Below are positions 34,708 through 43,729 of a stretch of 64,000 bases of DNA, in pieces. A program made the translations under genes and the position numbers. The notes under the pieces are model-generated. The model saw only the letters and a list, made by a program, of their open reading frames with translations, was not told the DNA's origin and did not search any database. The stretch spans positions 2,532,001 to 2,596,000 of the forward strand of contig NZ_JAFBBP010000001.1 of NCBI RefSeq assembly GCF_016907275.1, in the 5' to 3' direction. Numbering within the stretch: position 1 is the first letter of the stretch; every line of letters begins with the position of its first letter. This DNA comes from Micromonospora luteifusca (lineage in GTDB: Bacteria > Actinomycetota > Actinomycetes > Mycobacteriales > Micromonosporaceae).

Positions 34708-36372
34708 TCAATGTGACGCTTTCCCCCGGCCACCGCCACCGTGCCCCTCGCCCTTGCCCGGCTTCGCAGGGCCCTTTGCGGGCTTCGGGGGCTTGGCCTT
34801 CGCCGCACCGCCGCCCGCACCGGAGCCGCCGCGCACCGTCGTCGCCTCCGGCGGGACCTTCGTCGTGGCGGCCTTGCTCGGCGGGGCCGTGGACGGCGCA
34901 CTGCCGGCGACCCCGGAGACGCGGACCCCGCAGGTCGACTCGCCGAGCCGGAACTCCACCGGCAGCGGGTTCGCCCCGCTGTACGTCCCCGTGAGCGTGA
35001 GCTTCTCGGTCGCACCGGGTGCCAACGTGTTGCGCTGGGCGGTCGGCCGAATCAGCACCGTACTTCCCTGCTGGTGCACCGGCGCGGGCTCGGCCTTCGT
35101 CACCGTCTGCTGGCCGGGAAAGGTGAAGCTCATCGCCCAGTCCCGCAGCTCACGATCACCGGTGTTGGTCAGCGTCAGCTCCGCGGCGAAATCGGTGCCG
35201 GAGTCCGCACGCAGCGCGTACGCCACCTCGCAGGGCGCCGCCGTCGGCAGGCCCATCCGGGCCTCGGTCGTCGGCCGGCCCTCACCGCTGGCCGGGGTAC
35301 GTGAGGTGAACCCCCACATCGCCCCGGTGACCGCGATCAGCCCGACGGCGGCCACCCCCGCCTCAACCCGCCGGCGCCGGCTCACCCGCTGCCGCGTCCG
35401 CCGGTCCCGTTCACGGGTACGCGACAGCGGCAACGCGTCGGTCGCCGCCGACCAGGGCAGAATCGTGGTACCCACACTGCCCAACATGGCGGGATCCAGG
35501 GGTCCACCGGCCGGGGAGACCGGCACCGCCGCGAGCATTCCGGCTGCGTCCGCGAGGATCCGGGTCAACTCGGTGGTGGCCGGTCGGTCGGCGGGCCGCT
35601 TGGCCAGGCAGCACCCCACCAGGTCGGTCACCTCGTCGGGCAGCCCTGCGACGGTGGGCATCGGCTCCGGGTCGTTGTACATGTGTGCGCGCAACATCTG
35701 GGTGGTCGTGCTGGCCCTCCACGGCAGCCGCCCGGTGAGCATCCGGTAGAGCAGCAGCCCGACGGCGTACACGTCGGTGGCCGGGGAGACCTGGCCGTTG
35801 TCGAGCCGTTCCGGAGCGAGGTACGCGGGAGTGCCCAGCAGCGCGCCGTCCGGCCCCTTCTCGCTCTCGCCAACCAGCGCGGAGATACCGAAGTCGACCA
35901 CCTTGACCCCGGTCGACGTGAGCATGACGTTGCCCGGGGTGACGTCGCGGTGCACCACGCCGCGGGCGTGCGCGGTGGCCAACGCCGAGCTGACCTCCGC
36001 GGCGATGGTCACCGCCTCCCGCCACGGCAGTTGGCTCTCCCGGCCCAGTCGGCTGGCCAGCGAAGCGCCGTCGACCAGCTCCATCACGACGTAGGGAACG
36101 GTCAGACCGACCTGCTCGGACTCGCCGTAGTCGTACACGTTCGTGATGTTGGGGTGGCAGAGCCGCGCGGCGGCCTGCGCCTCGATCCGGATCCGGTGGC
36201 GGAAGGCCCGGTCGCTTGCCAGCCGCGAGGCCAGCACCTTCACCGCGACCTGGCGGCCGAGCACCTCGTCGTAGCCGCGCCACACCACCGACATGCCGCC
36301 CGCGCCGAGCTGCTCGATCAGTCGGTACCGCTCATCGAGGAGCTGCGCGCCGTTTCGGTCCCCACCACCCAT
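34708..36372 (-). CDS. Ser/Thr protein kinase with extracytoplasmic CBM2-like domain
   Basis: This 554-residue membrane kinase has GxGxxG-type loop GAGGMS, VAVK (Lys 45), HRDVTPGN with Asp 143, and VDFG (Asp 160); LGTPAYLAPER follows. The HRD(V)TPGN loop has Thr where kinases usually have Lys. A membrane helix lies at about 338-356 (GVAAVGLIAVTGAMW). Residues about 381-481 match a CBM2-type fold: Cys 381 and Cys 481, NTGDRELRDW, and SGANPLPVEFRLGESTC. A Pro/Lys/Gly tail follows. No PASTA repeats. Ligands of the outer domain are unknown. Confidence 0.9.
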   Translation of the reverse strand: MGGGDRNGAQLLDERYRLIEQLGAGGMSVVWRGYDEVLGRQVAVKVLASRLASDRAFRHRIRIEAQAAARLCHPNITNVYDYGESEQVGLTVPYVVMELVDGASLASRLGRESQLPWREAVTIAAEVSSALATAHARGVVHRDVTPGNVMLTSTGVKVVDFGISALVGESEKGPDGALLGTPAYLAPERLDNGQVSPATDVYAVGLLLYRMLTGRLPWRASTTTQMLRAHMYNDPEPMPTVAGLPDEVTDLVGCCLAKRPADRPATTELTRILADAAGMLAAVPVSPAGGPLDPAMLGSVGTTILPWSAATDALPLSRTRERDRRTRQRVSRRRRVEAGVAAVGLIAVTGAMWGFTSRTPASGEGRPTTEARMGLPTAAPCEVAYALRADSGTDFAAELTLTNTGDRELRDWAMSFTFPGQQTVTKAEPAPVHQQGSTVLIRPTAQRNTLAPGATEKLTLTGTYSGANPLPVEFRLGESTCGVRVSGVAGSAPSTAPPSKAATTKVPPEATTVRGGSGAGGGAAKAKPPKPAKGPAKPGKGEGHGGGGRGKASH

Positions 36373-36443
36373 GGTGACCGTTGTTGCCCAGGATCAACCG
36401 GCCTACACCTGGAGTGTCGGAATCGGTCAGAGCTGTCACCCGT

Positions 36444-38006
36444 TCAGGCGGTCGCCAGTAGTTGGTCCACCGGGGCATAGTCGTCGGTCAACACCAGAGC
36501 CCCGCCGACGAATTCCGTCAGCGCCGCGCCGGACAGCAGGCTGACCTTGGGATCCACCTCGCTCAGCCGGGTGCGGACGGCGTCCAGCGGCAGCGGCGCG
36601 TCGGAGCCGACGATGAGGAAGTTGGAACCCTGTTCCTCGGCGAGCGCCTCCGGTGGGGCGATCAGCGCGACGTGCGTGAACTCGGCGGCCACCGTGGCCA
36701 ACTCGGCGCGGATGAACCGCAGCGGCGGGTAGTCGATGACGTTCTGCACGTACACGCCGCCGGGGCGGGTCACCCGCCGGACCTCGGCGGCCATCTCCCG
36801 GGTGGCCAGGTGCCAGGGCACCACCAGGTGACCGAACGCGTCACCGACCACCAGGTCACGGCTGTCCGTCGGCTCGCCGGCGACCAGCATCCGGGCGTCG
36901 CCCACGACCGCCCGCAGGTCCGGCCCGGTGCGTACGCCCAGCTCCCGCTCGCCCAACTCGACCAGCCCGCCGTCGATCTCGAAGACCACGTTGTCGGTGC
37001 CCGGCCGGGTGGCGGTCAGGTAGCGCGGCACGGTGAACCCGCCGCCGCCCAGGTGCAGCGCGTCCAACCGCTGCCCGGTCGGCGCGGCCACGTCGGCGAC
37101 CGCGCCGATCCACTTCGTGTACGCGTACTCCAGGTGCTTCGGGTCGGCCAGGTCCACGTACGAGTGTTGGGCCGAGTTGAGCAGCAGGGTCCGTCCGTTG
37201 GGCCGGTCCGGGTCTGACGTGACCCGGGCGCAGTGGTACGCCGTCTCGATGTCGCACGGGTTCGGTGCGACGGTGGTCAGCCCCGCTCCGACCAGGCCGA
37301 GCACGGCCAGCACGGCCCTGGTCCGGGCGGGACCGGGCAGCTCGGTGGGCTCCTGCCGGCGCAGGTACCAGCCGAGGCCGATGCCGACCAACCCGAGCGC
37401 GACCGCCAGGGTCAGCAGGATGACCGTGCTGCGCAGTGCGGCGACCAGCACGAAGCCGGTGAGCAGGGTCGCGGTGATGCCGCCCAGGGTGCCGATCCCG
37501 GAGAGTCGGCCAACCACCTGGCCGGTGCGGCGCAGATCGGCGAGTTGGAGCTTCACGACCAGCGGGGTGACCGCGGCCAGCAGCGCGGCCGGTACGAACA
37601 CGGCCAGGGCGACAAGCAGCAGGATCGCGCTGGCCGCGCCGCCCCGCAGCACCTCACCGGCGTACCGGACGACGGGCAGGGTGATCGCGGTGGCGATGCC
37701 GGCCAGCACCAGCGCCGGTGCCAGCAGGCCACGCGGGTTGCGCCGGTCGGCCAGCCAACCACCGGACCACGCCCCGTAGGCGATCGCGGCCAGCGCGATG
37801 CCGATCACCGAGCTGGTCACCTGGAGGGTCACCCCGACGTACGGGCCGACCAGGCGCAGGGCGACGGTCTCCAGCACCAGCACGGCGCCGCTGGAGAAGA
37901 AGACCAGGAAGGCGGCCAGGCCGTTGGGCAGGGCCCGGCCGGTGACGGACACGGGCGGGGCCGAGGAGGCCGGCGGAGCCGCCACGTCGGACGGTGGGGT
38001 GTTCAT
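36444..38006 (-). CDS. spermidine-synthase-like fused membrane protein
   Basis: This 520-residue protein starts at ATG 38006 (MNTPPSDV). The N-terminal ~240 residues hold about seven membrane helices (GLAAFLVFFSSGAVLVLETVALRL first). The C-terminal ~260 residues are a spermidine-synthase-like Rossmann domain: LHLGGGGFTVPRYL, VFEIDGGLVELGERELG and VVGDARML. The usual synthase catalytic Asp region reads DAFGHLV. Such fused MFS/spermidine-synthase-like proteins are common in actinobacteria; polyamine activity is unproven. The kinase follows 71 bp downstream. Confidence 0.85.
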   Translation of the reverse strand: MNTPPSDVAAPPASSAPPVSVTGRALPNGLAAFLVFFSSGAVLVLETVALRLVGPYVGVTLQVTSSVIGIALAAIAYGAWSGGWLADRRNPRGLLAPALVLAGIATAITLPVVRYAGEVLRGGAASAILLLVALAVFVPAALLAAVTPLVVKLQLADLRRTGQVVGRLSGIGTLGGITATLLTGFVLVAALRSTVILLTLAVALGLVGIGLGWYLRRQEPTELPGPARTRAVLAVLGLVGAGLTTVAPNPCDIETAYHCARVTSDPDRPNGRTLLLNSAQHSYVDLADPKHLEYAYTKWIGAVADVAAPTGQRLDALHLGGGGFTVPRYLTATRPGTDNVVFEIDGGLVELGERELGVRTGPDLRAVVGDARMLVAGEPTDSRDLVVGDAFGHLVVPWHLATREMAAEVRRVTRPGGVYVQNVIDYPPLRFIRAELATVAAEFTHVALIAPPEALAEEQGSNFLIVGSDAPLPLDAVRTRLSEVDPKVSLLSGAALTEFVGGALVLTDDYAPVDQLLATA

Positions 38007-38041
38007 CGTCGCGATGGTACGCAGGGAAATGCTGGCTCGGG

Positions 38042-39058
38042 TCAGTACAGCGATAGATGAACGTGGTTCGTGTGGGACGCGGCGGGACTGCCACTGCCGC
38101 TGTACGAACGCCACCCGGTGCCGGGGTGCCAGATCTGCCGGTACCAGATCACGTAGAGCACACCCAGTCGGTCGGCGTTGCGCACGTGCCAGGCGGCGAG
38201 GCTGTCGCCGTACGCCTTGTCACCGCCGGTCGCGTTGCGGTCCTCGAAGCCGTTCGTGGCGGCCGCGAAGTCACAGGCCCGCCCCTTCGGGTGCTCGCCG
38301 CCGCCACCGGTGCGCTTGCAGGAGACGTGCCGCTTGTAGCCGGCCGCCTGGGTCTGGTTGAGCGCGTTGAGGGTGCGTGGGGTGATGCAGCCGGAGGTGG
38401 TCGGGTCCTTCACGGAGCAGGATTCCGACGGCCAGGATCCGTCGGGGTTGCGTGGCGCGGGCTTCGCCGAGGCGGAACTGCCGCCGCTGAAACCGTTGCT
38501 GCTGCCCGAGCTGACCTCGGCGAGTGCCGCCTCGGCTTCCTTCTTCTTCTTCGCCATGACGGCGAGCTGCTTCTGCTGCTCGCGGACCTCGGCGTCGATG
38601 GCGACCTTGGCCTGCTGCGCCTGCTGCCGGGCTTCGACGAGGTCACGCAGCCGCTTGCTGTCCCGTTGGGCCATCAGCTCAAGGTCGCTCGCGCGCTGCA
38701 GGAACGACTGCGGCGTGGCGGTGTTGAGCAGCATCGCGACCGGGCTGAGCCGGCCCGCGCGGTACGACTGCGCAGCCACCTCGCCGACCTGGGCGGTGAG
38801 CCCGACCAGGCGACCCTCGACCACCGTCAACTCGCCGGTCAGCGCCGTCTGGCGACGCTTGGAGTTGTCCAGTTTGGCCTTGGCTTCGATGTGACCCTTG
38901 GCGGTCAGCTCCAACGCGTCCTGCAGCTTCTTGCTGCCGCCCTCGCCGGGTTCCGCGTACGCGGGCACGGCGGTGCCGCCGAGCATCAGCGCGACGGCGG
39001 CGAGCAGGGCGAACAGTGCGCGGCGACCGAGCCGCGGGCTGAGCCTGGTCCTGGGCAC
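38042..39058 (-). CDS. secreted coiled-coil protein with D,D-carboxypeptidase-like C-terminal domain
   Basis: This 338-residue protein starts at GTG 39058 (AAGGA eight bases upstream). A signal peptide ends at AVPAYA. Coiled coil follows (about 30-170, with EVREQQKQLAVMAKKKKEAEAALAEV), then a Ser/Gly linker. The C-terminal ~120 residues read SGCITPRTLNALNQTQAAG, HPKGRACDFAA and YVIWYRQIWHPGTGWRSY and end NHVHLSLY. This resembles actinobacterial ARB-07466-like domains, which are distant relatives of M15 peptidoglycan peptidases; HxxxxxCD and HVH could bind zinc. Likely in cell-wall processes, not proven. Confidence 0.8.
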   Translation of the reverse strand: MPRTRLSPRLGRRALFALLAAVALMLGGTAVPAYAEPGEGGSKKLQDALELTAKGHIEAKAKLDNSKRRQTALTGELTVVEGRLVGLTAQVGEVAAQSYRAGRLSPVAMLLNTATPQSFLQRASDLELMAQRDSKRLRDLVEARQQAQQAKVAIDAEVREQQKQLAVMAKKKKEAEAALAEVSSGSSNGFSGGSSASAKPAPRNPDGSWPSESCSVKDPTTSGCITPRTLNALNQTQAAGYKRHVSCKRTGGGGEHPKGRACDFAAATNGFEDRNATGGDKAYGDSLAAWHVRNADRLGVLYVIWYRQIWHPGTGWRSYSGSGSPAASHTNHVHLSLY

Positions 39059-39252
39059 GCAAGCGTCCTTCCGTCGACCGCCGGCCCCCGGGTGAACAAC
39101 TGCGCGGCGGCGTCCCCGCCGGCGCCGGTCGGCGGCCTGCTGGCGGAGACCGCCGGTCACGATACCGGACTGTGGGCCGGTGACCAGCCCCCTGACCTTC
39201 GGACTACGTCAATGTCGACGGAGTGTCCTGACGCCGTTGCGCAGTGCGCGGA

Positions 39253-40062
39253 TCAGTGGCTGAGGAGGGCGTCGCGCACCTCGGCCCAGACCTGCTCGTT
39301 GACCGCGACGAGCAGACCTCGGCCGTCGTCGGCGGGGTGGTAGTCGACACCGTCGAACCGGCGGGCAACGCCACCGGCCGCACGGACCAGCACGGTGCCC
39401 GGCGCGTGGTCCCAGGGCAGGGTGCGCCAGAAGAGCACGAACTGCTGCTCGCCGTTGAGGATGTCCAGATACTCCCGGCCGGCGCAGTGCTGGCCGGGCA
39501 GCAGCTCACCGAGCCGACGGCCGCCGGCGCGGACCCGGTCGCGGGTCTCCGGCGGCAGGAACTGGGTCATCGCCGCGCCGCGCAGCTCGCCGAGTGGCGG
39601 CACGGTGGCGGTGCCGTCGACCGGTCGACCGTTGAGCAGGGTGCCGTCGTCCGCCCAGCCCGCAGCGAGAGTGTCGGCGAGCGGGTCGAGGATCCAGCCG
39701 GCGGTCGGCAGCCCGTCGGTCAGCAGCGACACCATCAGGGCGAACGGCCGGCGACCCGCGGCGAAGTTGGCGGTGCCGTCGACCGGGTCGACCAGCCAGA
39801 CGTCCCCACTGTCGCGCAGGTGCCGCAACAGCCCTGGATCGTCGGCGACGCCCTCCTCACCGACCACCGTCGAGCCCGGTCGCAGCCGACGCAACCCCGC
39901 CGAGAGCAACTCCTCGGCACGGCGGTCGGCGATGGTGACCACCTCGCCGGGCGCCTTCTCCGACACGTCGGCGTCGTCGAGTTTGCGAAACAGTGGCAGC
40001 ACGACCTGGTCGGCGGCCTCCCGGAGCAGGTCGCCGACGTCGTCGAGCAGGGTGTCAGCCAC
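39253..40062 (-). CDS. inositol-monophosphatase family protein
   Basis: This 269-residue protein has the metal-site motifs [14 protein letters not shown] and PWDHAPG of the IMPase/FIG/CysQ family. It removes a phosphate from small molecules such as inositol monophosphate, histidinol phosphate or PAP; the substrate is not identifiable from the motifs. It starts at ATG 40062, inside the response regulator stop (8-bp overlap), so it belongs to the leftward signalling operon. Confidence 0.88.
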   Translation of the reverse strand: MADTLLDDVGDLLREAADQVVLPLFRKLDDADVSEKAPGEVVTIADRRAEELLSAGLRRLRPGSTVVGEEGVADDPGLLRHLRDSGDVWLVDPVDGTANFAAGRRPFALMVSLLTDGLPTAGWILDPLADTLAAGWADDGTLLNGRPVDGTATVPPLGELRGAAMTQFLPPETRDRVRAGGRRLGELLPGQHCAGREYLDILNGEQQFVLFWRTLPWDHAPGTVLVRAAGGVARRFDGVDYHPADDGRGLLVAVNEQVWAEVRDALLSH

Positions 40063-40507
40063 GCGGCGGCAGCCTGACCACGCTGACGAAGAACTCGTCG
40101 ATCTGACGGACCACCGAGATGAAGCGCTCGAAGTCCACCGGCTTGGTCACGTAGGCGTTGGCGTGCAGCTGGTAGCTGCGCAGGATGTCCTCGTCGGCCT
40201 GCGAGGTGGTGAGCACCACCACCGGGATCCGACGCAGTTCCGGGTCGTTTTTGATCTCTTCCAGCACCTCCCGGCCGTCACGGCGGGGCAGGTTGAGGTC
40301 GAGCAGGATCAGGTCGGGCGCCACCGCGTCCGCGTACTGGCCCTCCCGCCGCAGGTAGGCGAGCGCCTCGGCGCCGTCGGAGACGACGGTCAGCCGGTTA
40401 CGCAGCTTGTGCTCCTCGAACGCCTCCTGGGTCATCAGCACGTCACCCGGGTCGTCCTCCACGAGCAGGACCTCGATCGGGCTCTTGCCATCCGCCGGCG
40501 CGGTCAT
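40055..40507 (-). CDS. single-domain response regulator (Rcp1-like)
   Basis: This 150-residue receiver-only protein has acidic pocket VEDDPGD (about 16-22), phosphoacceptor Asp 70 in [11 protein letters not shown] near 100 and Lys of TKPVD. There is no output domain; the type resembles Rcp1 partners of phytochrome-like kinases. Its ATG overlaps the kinase stop by 4 bp (40504-40507), implying it is the partner of that kinase. Confidence 0.92.
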   Translation of the reverse strand: MTAPADGKSPIEVLLVEDDPGDVLMTQEAFEEHKLRNRLTVVSDGAEALAYLRREGQYADAVAPDLILLDLNLPRRDGREVLEEIKNDPELRRIPVVVLTTSQADEDILRSYQLHANAYVTKPVDFERFISVVRQIDEFFVSVVRLPPRG

Positions 40508-42243
40508 CCCACCGTCTCCCTCATGTCACCCGTTCTACCGCTTTCCGGCGCCTCGTCGGCCCGGTCCGGCCGGTCCGAGGAGTCGGACTGCTCCGTCGGA
40601 GCTGCCGGAACCTCGTTCGAGGGCGTCGCGTCGCCCGCTGCCAGATCCTGCGGCTGCTCCGACGAGTCGACAGCGGCCGCCGCCGCGGCCTCGATGTCCC
40701 CGGGAAGCGCCGGCAGGGTGAACCGGATCGCGGTGCCCTCCGGCACGTCGGTGTCCACCCAGACCCGACCGCCGTGATATTCGACGATCTTCTTGACGAT
40801 GGCCAACCCGATGCCGGTACCCGGGTACGCGTCCTTCGAGTGCAGCCGCTGGAAGATCACGAAGATCTTGTCGGCGAACTCCGGCTCGATCCCAATGCCG
40901 TTGTCCTGGCAGCTGATCTCCCACTCGGCACCCACCAGCCGGGCCGAGATGTGCACCTTCGGCGGCACGTCCGGGCGCCGGAACTTGATCGAGTTGCTGA
41001 CCAGGTTGGCCAGCAGGTTGGTGAGCAGTGGCTCCTCACCCGAGATCACCGGCAGCTCGGACCAGGTCAGCTCGGCGTCGGCGTACTGCCGGGCGGCTTC
41101 GGTCTGGCCGGCCACGTCGCCCATCACCTTGTTGAGGTCGACCTCGACGAAGCCGGTGGTGAGACGGCCGATCCGGGAGAACGCGAGCAGGTCGTTGATC
41201 AGGCGCTGCATCCGCTGCGCGCCGTCCACCGCGAAGGCGATGTACTGGTCGGCCCGCTCGTCGAGCTGCCCGGCGTAGCGGCGCTGGAGCAGCTGGCAGA
41301 AGCTGGCCACCTTGCGCAGCGGCTCCTGCAGGTCGTGCGACGCCACGTACGCGAACTGCTCCAGGTCACGGTTGGACCGGGTGAGCTCCTCGGCCTGCTT
41401 CTGGAGCTGACTGTTGACCCACTCGATGCGCTCGCGGGCAGCCCGCACCTCGGCCAGATCGGCGGCGATCTTCTGGCGCATCGCGTCCACGTCCTCGCCG
41501 AGCCGGAGGAACTCCGGCGGGCCGACGGCGGCGATGCCGTGTTGGTAGTCGCCCTCGGCGACCTCGCGGACCTGGTTGGCCAGCCCGGTCAGGGGGCGGA
41601 TCACCATCCGGTCCAGCGAGAGCAGCAGCACCGCGCCGGCCACGACCACCACCAGGGCTGCGACGATCAACAGGACGACCAGCACGTTGCTGCTGGTGCG
41701 CACGTTGTCGGCGGACTGCTCCCGAGCGGTCAGGATCTCCTCCTGGAGGTCGTTCACCGCCGAGCGCACCTCGTCGAACTGCTGCCGGGCCCGTTCGGTG
41801 ACCAACGCCTGGCCCGCGCTGGTGCCACTCTGTTCGGTGGTGGTTATCACCGGCTCCGCCACCGACTGCCGCCACTGCGCGGTGCGCTCCTCGACGATCC
41901 GCAACTCCTGGCCGATCTGCGGATAGTCGCCCAGCAGCATCCGCATCCCGGCGACGACGCTCTTCTCCTGCTCGAGCCCTTCCCGATAGGGGCTCAGGTC
42001 GGCCGGATCACCGCTGACCGCGTACCCACGGATCGCCGTCTCCTGGTCGAGCAGCGCGTTGAGCAGCTCCTGCGACTGCACCCGCAGCGGGCCGGTCTCG
42101 TTCAGGACGGCGTCGATCTGGGTCCGGTTGCGAGCGGCCATCGCGGCTTCCGCGCCGGCCAGGGCGATCAACAGCACACCCACCACGGTGAGCAGGGTGA
42201 TGACCCGACGGCGCAGACTCCAGCCGCCGACCACCGGCGTCAC
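40504..42243 (-). CDS. sensor histidine kinase (CHASE3-HAMP-HisKA-HATPase)
   Basis: This 579-residue membrane kinase has helix 1 at about 12-34 and helix 2 at about 186-210, flanking an extracytoplasmic CHASE3-like segment with [20 protein letters not shown] follows, then a coiled coil, then HisKA with His 303 in [12 protein letters not shown] (phytochrome-type). HATPase boxes include [19 protein letters not shown] and [10 protein letters not shown] low-complexity C-terminal tail follows. It starts 4 bp inside the REC-PP2C stop (42240-42243). The stimulus is unknown. Confidence 0.92.
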   Translation of the reverse strand: MTPVVGGWSLRRRVITLLTVVGVLLIALAGAEAAMAARNRTQIDAVLNETGPLRVQSQELLNALLDQETAIRGYAVSGDPADLSPYREGLEQEKSVVAGMRMLLGDYPQIGQELRIVEERTAQWRQSVAEPVITTTEQSGTSAGQALVTERARQQFDEVRSAVNDLQEEILTAREQSADNVRTSSNVLVVLLIVAALVVVVAGAVLLLSLDRMVIRPLTGLANQVREVAEGDYQHGIAAVGPPEFLRLGEDVDAMRQKIAADLAEVRAARERIEWVNSQLQKQAEELTRSNRDLEQFAYVASHDLQEPLRKVASFCQLLQRRYAGQLDERADQYIAFAVDGAQRMQRLINDLLAFSRIGRLTTGFVEVDLNKVMGDVAGQTEAARQYADAELTWSELPVISGEEPLLTNLLANLVSNSIKFRRPDVPPKVHISARLVGAEWEISCQDNGIGIEPEFADKIFVIFQRLHSKDAYPGTGIGLAIVKKIVEYHGGRVWVDTDVPEGTAIRFTLPALPGDIEAAAAAAVDSSEQPQDLAAGDATPSNEVPAAPTEQSDSSDRPDRADEAPESGRTGDMRETVG

Positions 42244-43514
42244 CGGCCACCACCCCGGCTGACCAGCAGCATGGCCACATCGTCGGCGAGCGGGCCGCCG
42301 TTGATGTGCTCGGCCCTACCGACCAGCCAGGCCGGCAGCTCGGGCAGCGACACCGCACGGTTGGCCGGCTCGTCCAGCAACCCGCTCAGGCCCGGCACGT
42401 CGAGCCGCTCGTCGCCGGCACCCACCCGCCCCTCGATCAGGCCGTCGGTGTACATCAGCAGGGACCAGTCATCGGTGTCGAACTCCAGGTCGTAGGCGAT
42501 CGGCCGGCGGGGTCGTACGCCGAGCAGTCGGCCGCCGGGCGCGGGCACCGGGGCGACCCGGCCGCCGGAGAGCAGCAGCGGCGGCGGGTGCCCGGCGAGT
42601 CGGACGGTGGCCCGGTTGGCGTCCAGGTCGAGTCTGGTGGTGGCGACCGTCGCGAAGATCTCCTGCAGCCGGCGCTCACTCATCAGCACCTGCTCCAGCG
42701 CGGGCAGCACCTCGTCGTCCGGCACTCCGGCGAGCACCAGTGCCCGCCAGGCCACCCGCAGCTCCACACCGAGGGCGGCCTCGTCCACCCCGTGCCCGCA
42801 GACGTCGCCGACGATCAGATAGAGGCGGTCCGGCCGGGTCTGCACCACGTCGAAGAAGTCCCCACCGATCAGCGCGGCGTGCCGCCCGGGCCGGTAGAAG
42901 GTGTGCACCGCAACCTGGTCGGTCGTCATCAGCGGCTGGGGCAGCAGGCCACGTTCGAGGCGGGCCGACTCGGCCTGGCGCAGCTCGACCTCGCGCAGCC
43001 TGCGGGCGTTCTCGTCGGCGCGCTTGCGCTCCACGGCGTAGCGCAGCGCGCGGGTCAGCAGCACCCCGTCGACCTGGCCCTTGACCAGGTAGTCCTGTGC
43101 CCCCTCGGCGACCGCCACGATGCCCAGGTGCTCGTCCGAGCGGCCGGTCAGCACGCACACGGCGGCGCCGCTGGACATCTCCAACACGTGGCGCAACCCG
43201 TCCAGCCCCTGTGCGTCGGGCAGGCCCAGGTCGAGCAGGACGCAGTCGACGCCGGTGATCCGCTGACGTGCCTCGCTGAGACTGGTGGCGACCAGCAGGT
43301 CGATCATCGAGTTCGTCTCGGCGAGCAGCTCACCAACCAGGAAGGCGTCACCCTCGTCGTCCTCCACCAGCAGCACCCGCAACCGTTCGCCGGGCGGCAG
43401 GTTGGCGTGCCGCGCCAGGCCACCGTGGGGGTACGGCACAACTGGGGAACCGGCCAAGCCGGCCCCCCGGTGCGGCCGGGTCACCGCCGCGAGACGCGGG
43501 AGTTCGCTGGTGAT
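42240..43514 (-). CDS. response-regulator-fused PP2C (SpoIIE/RsbU) phosphatase
   Basis: The protein is about 424 residues: receiver domain (LLVEDDEGDAF, Asp in CVLLDLGLP, Lys in YLVKGQ), a short coiled coil, then a SpoIIE-type PP2C domain with GGDFFDVVQ, VGDVCGHG and YTDGLIEGR. The start is uncertain. AAGGAG at 43521-43526 sits six bases from ATC 43514; the nearest standard codon is GTG 43484, which lacks a clear site. A -10-like TAATAC is at 43547-43552. Such proteins act on anti-sigma antagonists under two-component control. First gene of the four-gene operon. Confidence 0.85.
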   Translation of the reverse strand: MTSELPRLAAVTRPHRGAGLAGSPVVPYPHGGLARHANLPPGERLRVLLVEDDEGDAFLVGELLAETNSMIDLLVATSLSEARQRITGVDCVLLDLGLPDAQGLDGLRHVLEMSSGAAVCVLTGRSDEHLGIVAVAEGAQDYLVKGQVDGVLLTRALRYAVERKRADENARRLREVELRQAESARLERGLLPQPLMTTDQVAVHTFYRPGRHAALIGGDFFDVVQTRPDRLYLIVGDVCGHGVDEAALGVELRVAWRALVLAGVPDDEVLPALEQVLMSERRLQEIFATVATTRLDLDANRATVRLAGHPPPLLLSGGRVAPVPAPGGRLLGVRPRRPIAYDLEFDTDDWSLLMYTDGLIEGRVGAGDERLDVPGLSGLLDEPANRAVSLPELPAWLVGRAEHINGGPLADDVAMLLVSRGGGR

Positions 43515-43546
43515 GTCGGGCTCCTTCCGAGTGCCCTGCTGATCCT

Positions 43547-43552
43547 GTATTA
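43547..43552 (-). promoter_or_regulatory. candidate -10 element for the signalling operon
   Basis: On the minus strand TAATAC occurs about 26 bases before the ribosome site at 43521-43526. No strong -35 was seen. Confidence 0.3.
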
Positions 43553-43729
43553 GACAACGGTCGCACACAACACGACGCCTGCGGCGCGGGCGGGGATGGG
43601 CCGCATCACTGCCCGCCGAATGACAAACCGGGCGGACGGTGGGGGTAGGGCGTACCGGCCATCCCATCCGGGGCGGCGGACGGGCAGGATGGTGCCACCC
43701 CAGGCCCCACCACCCCCCGAGGAGTTCCC

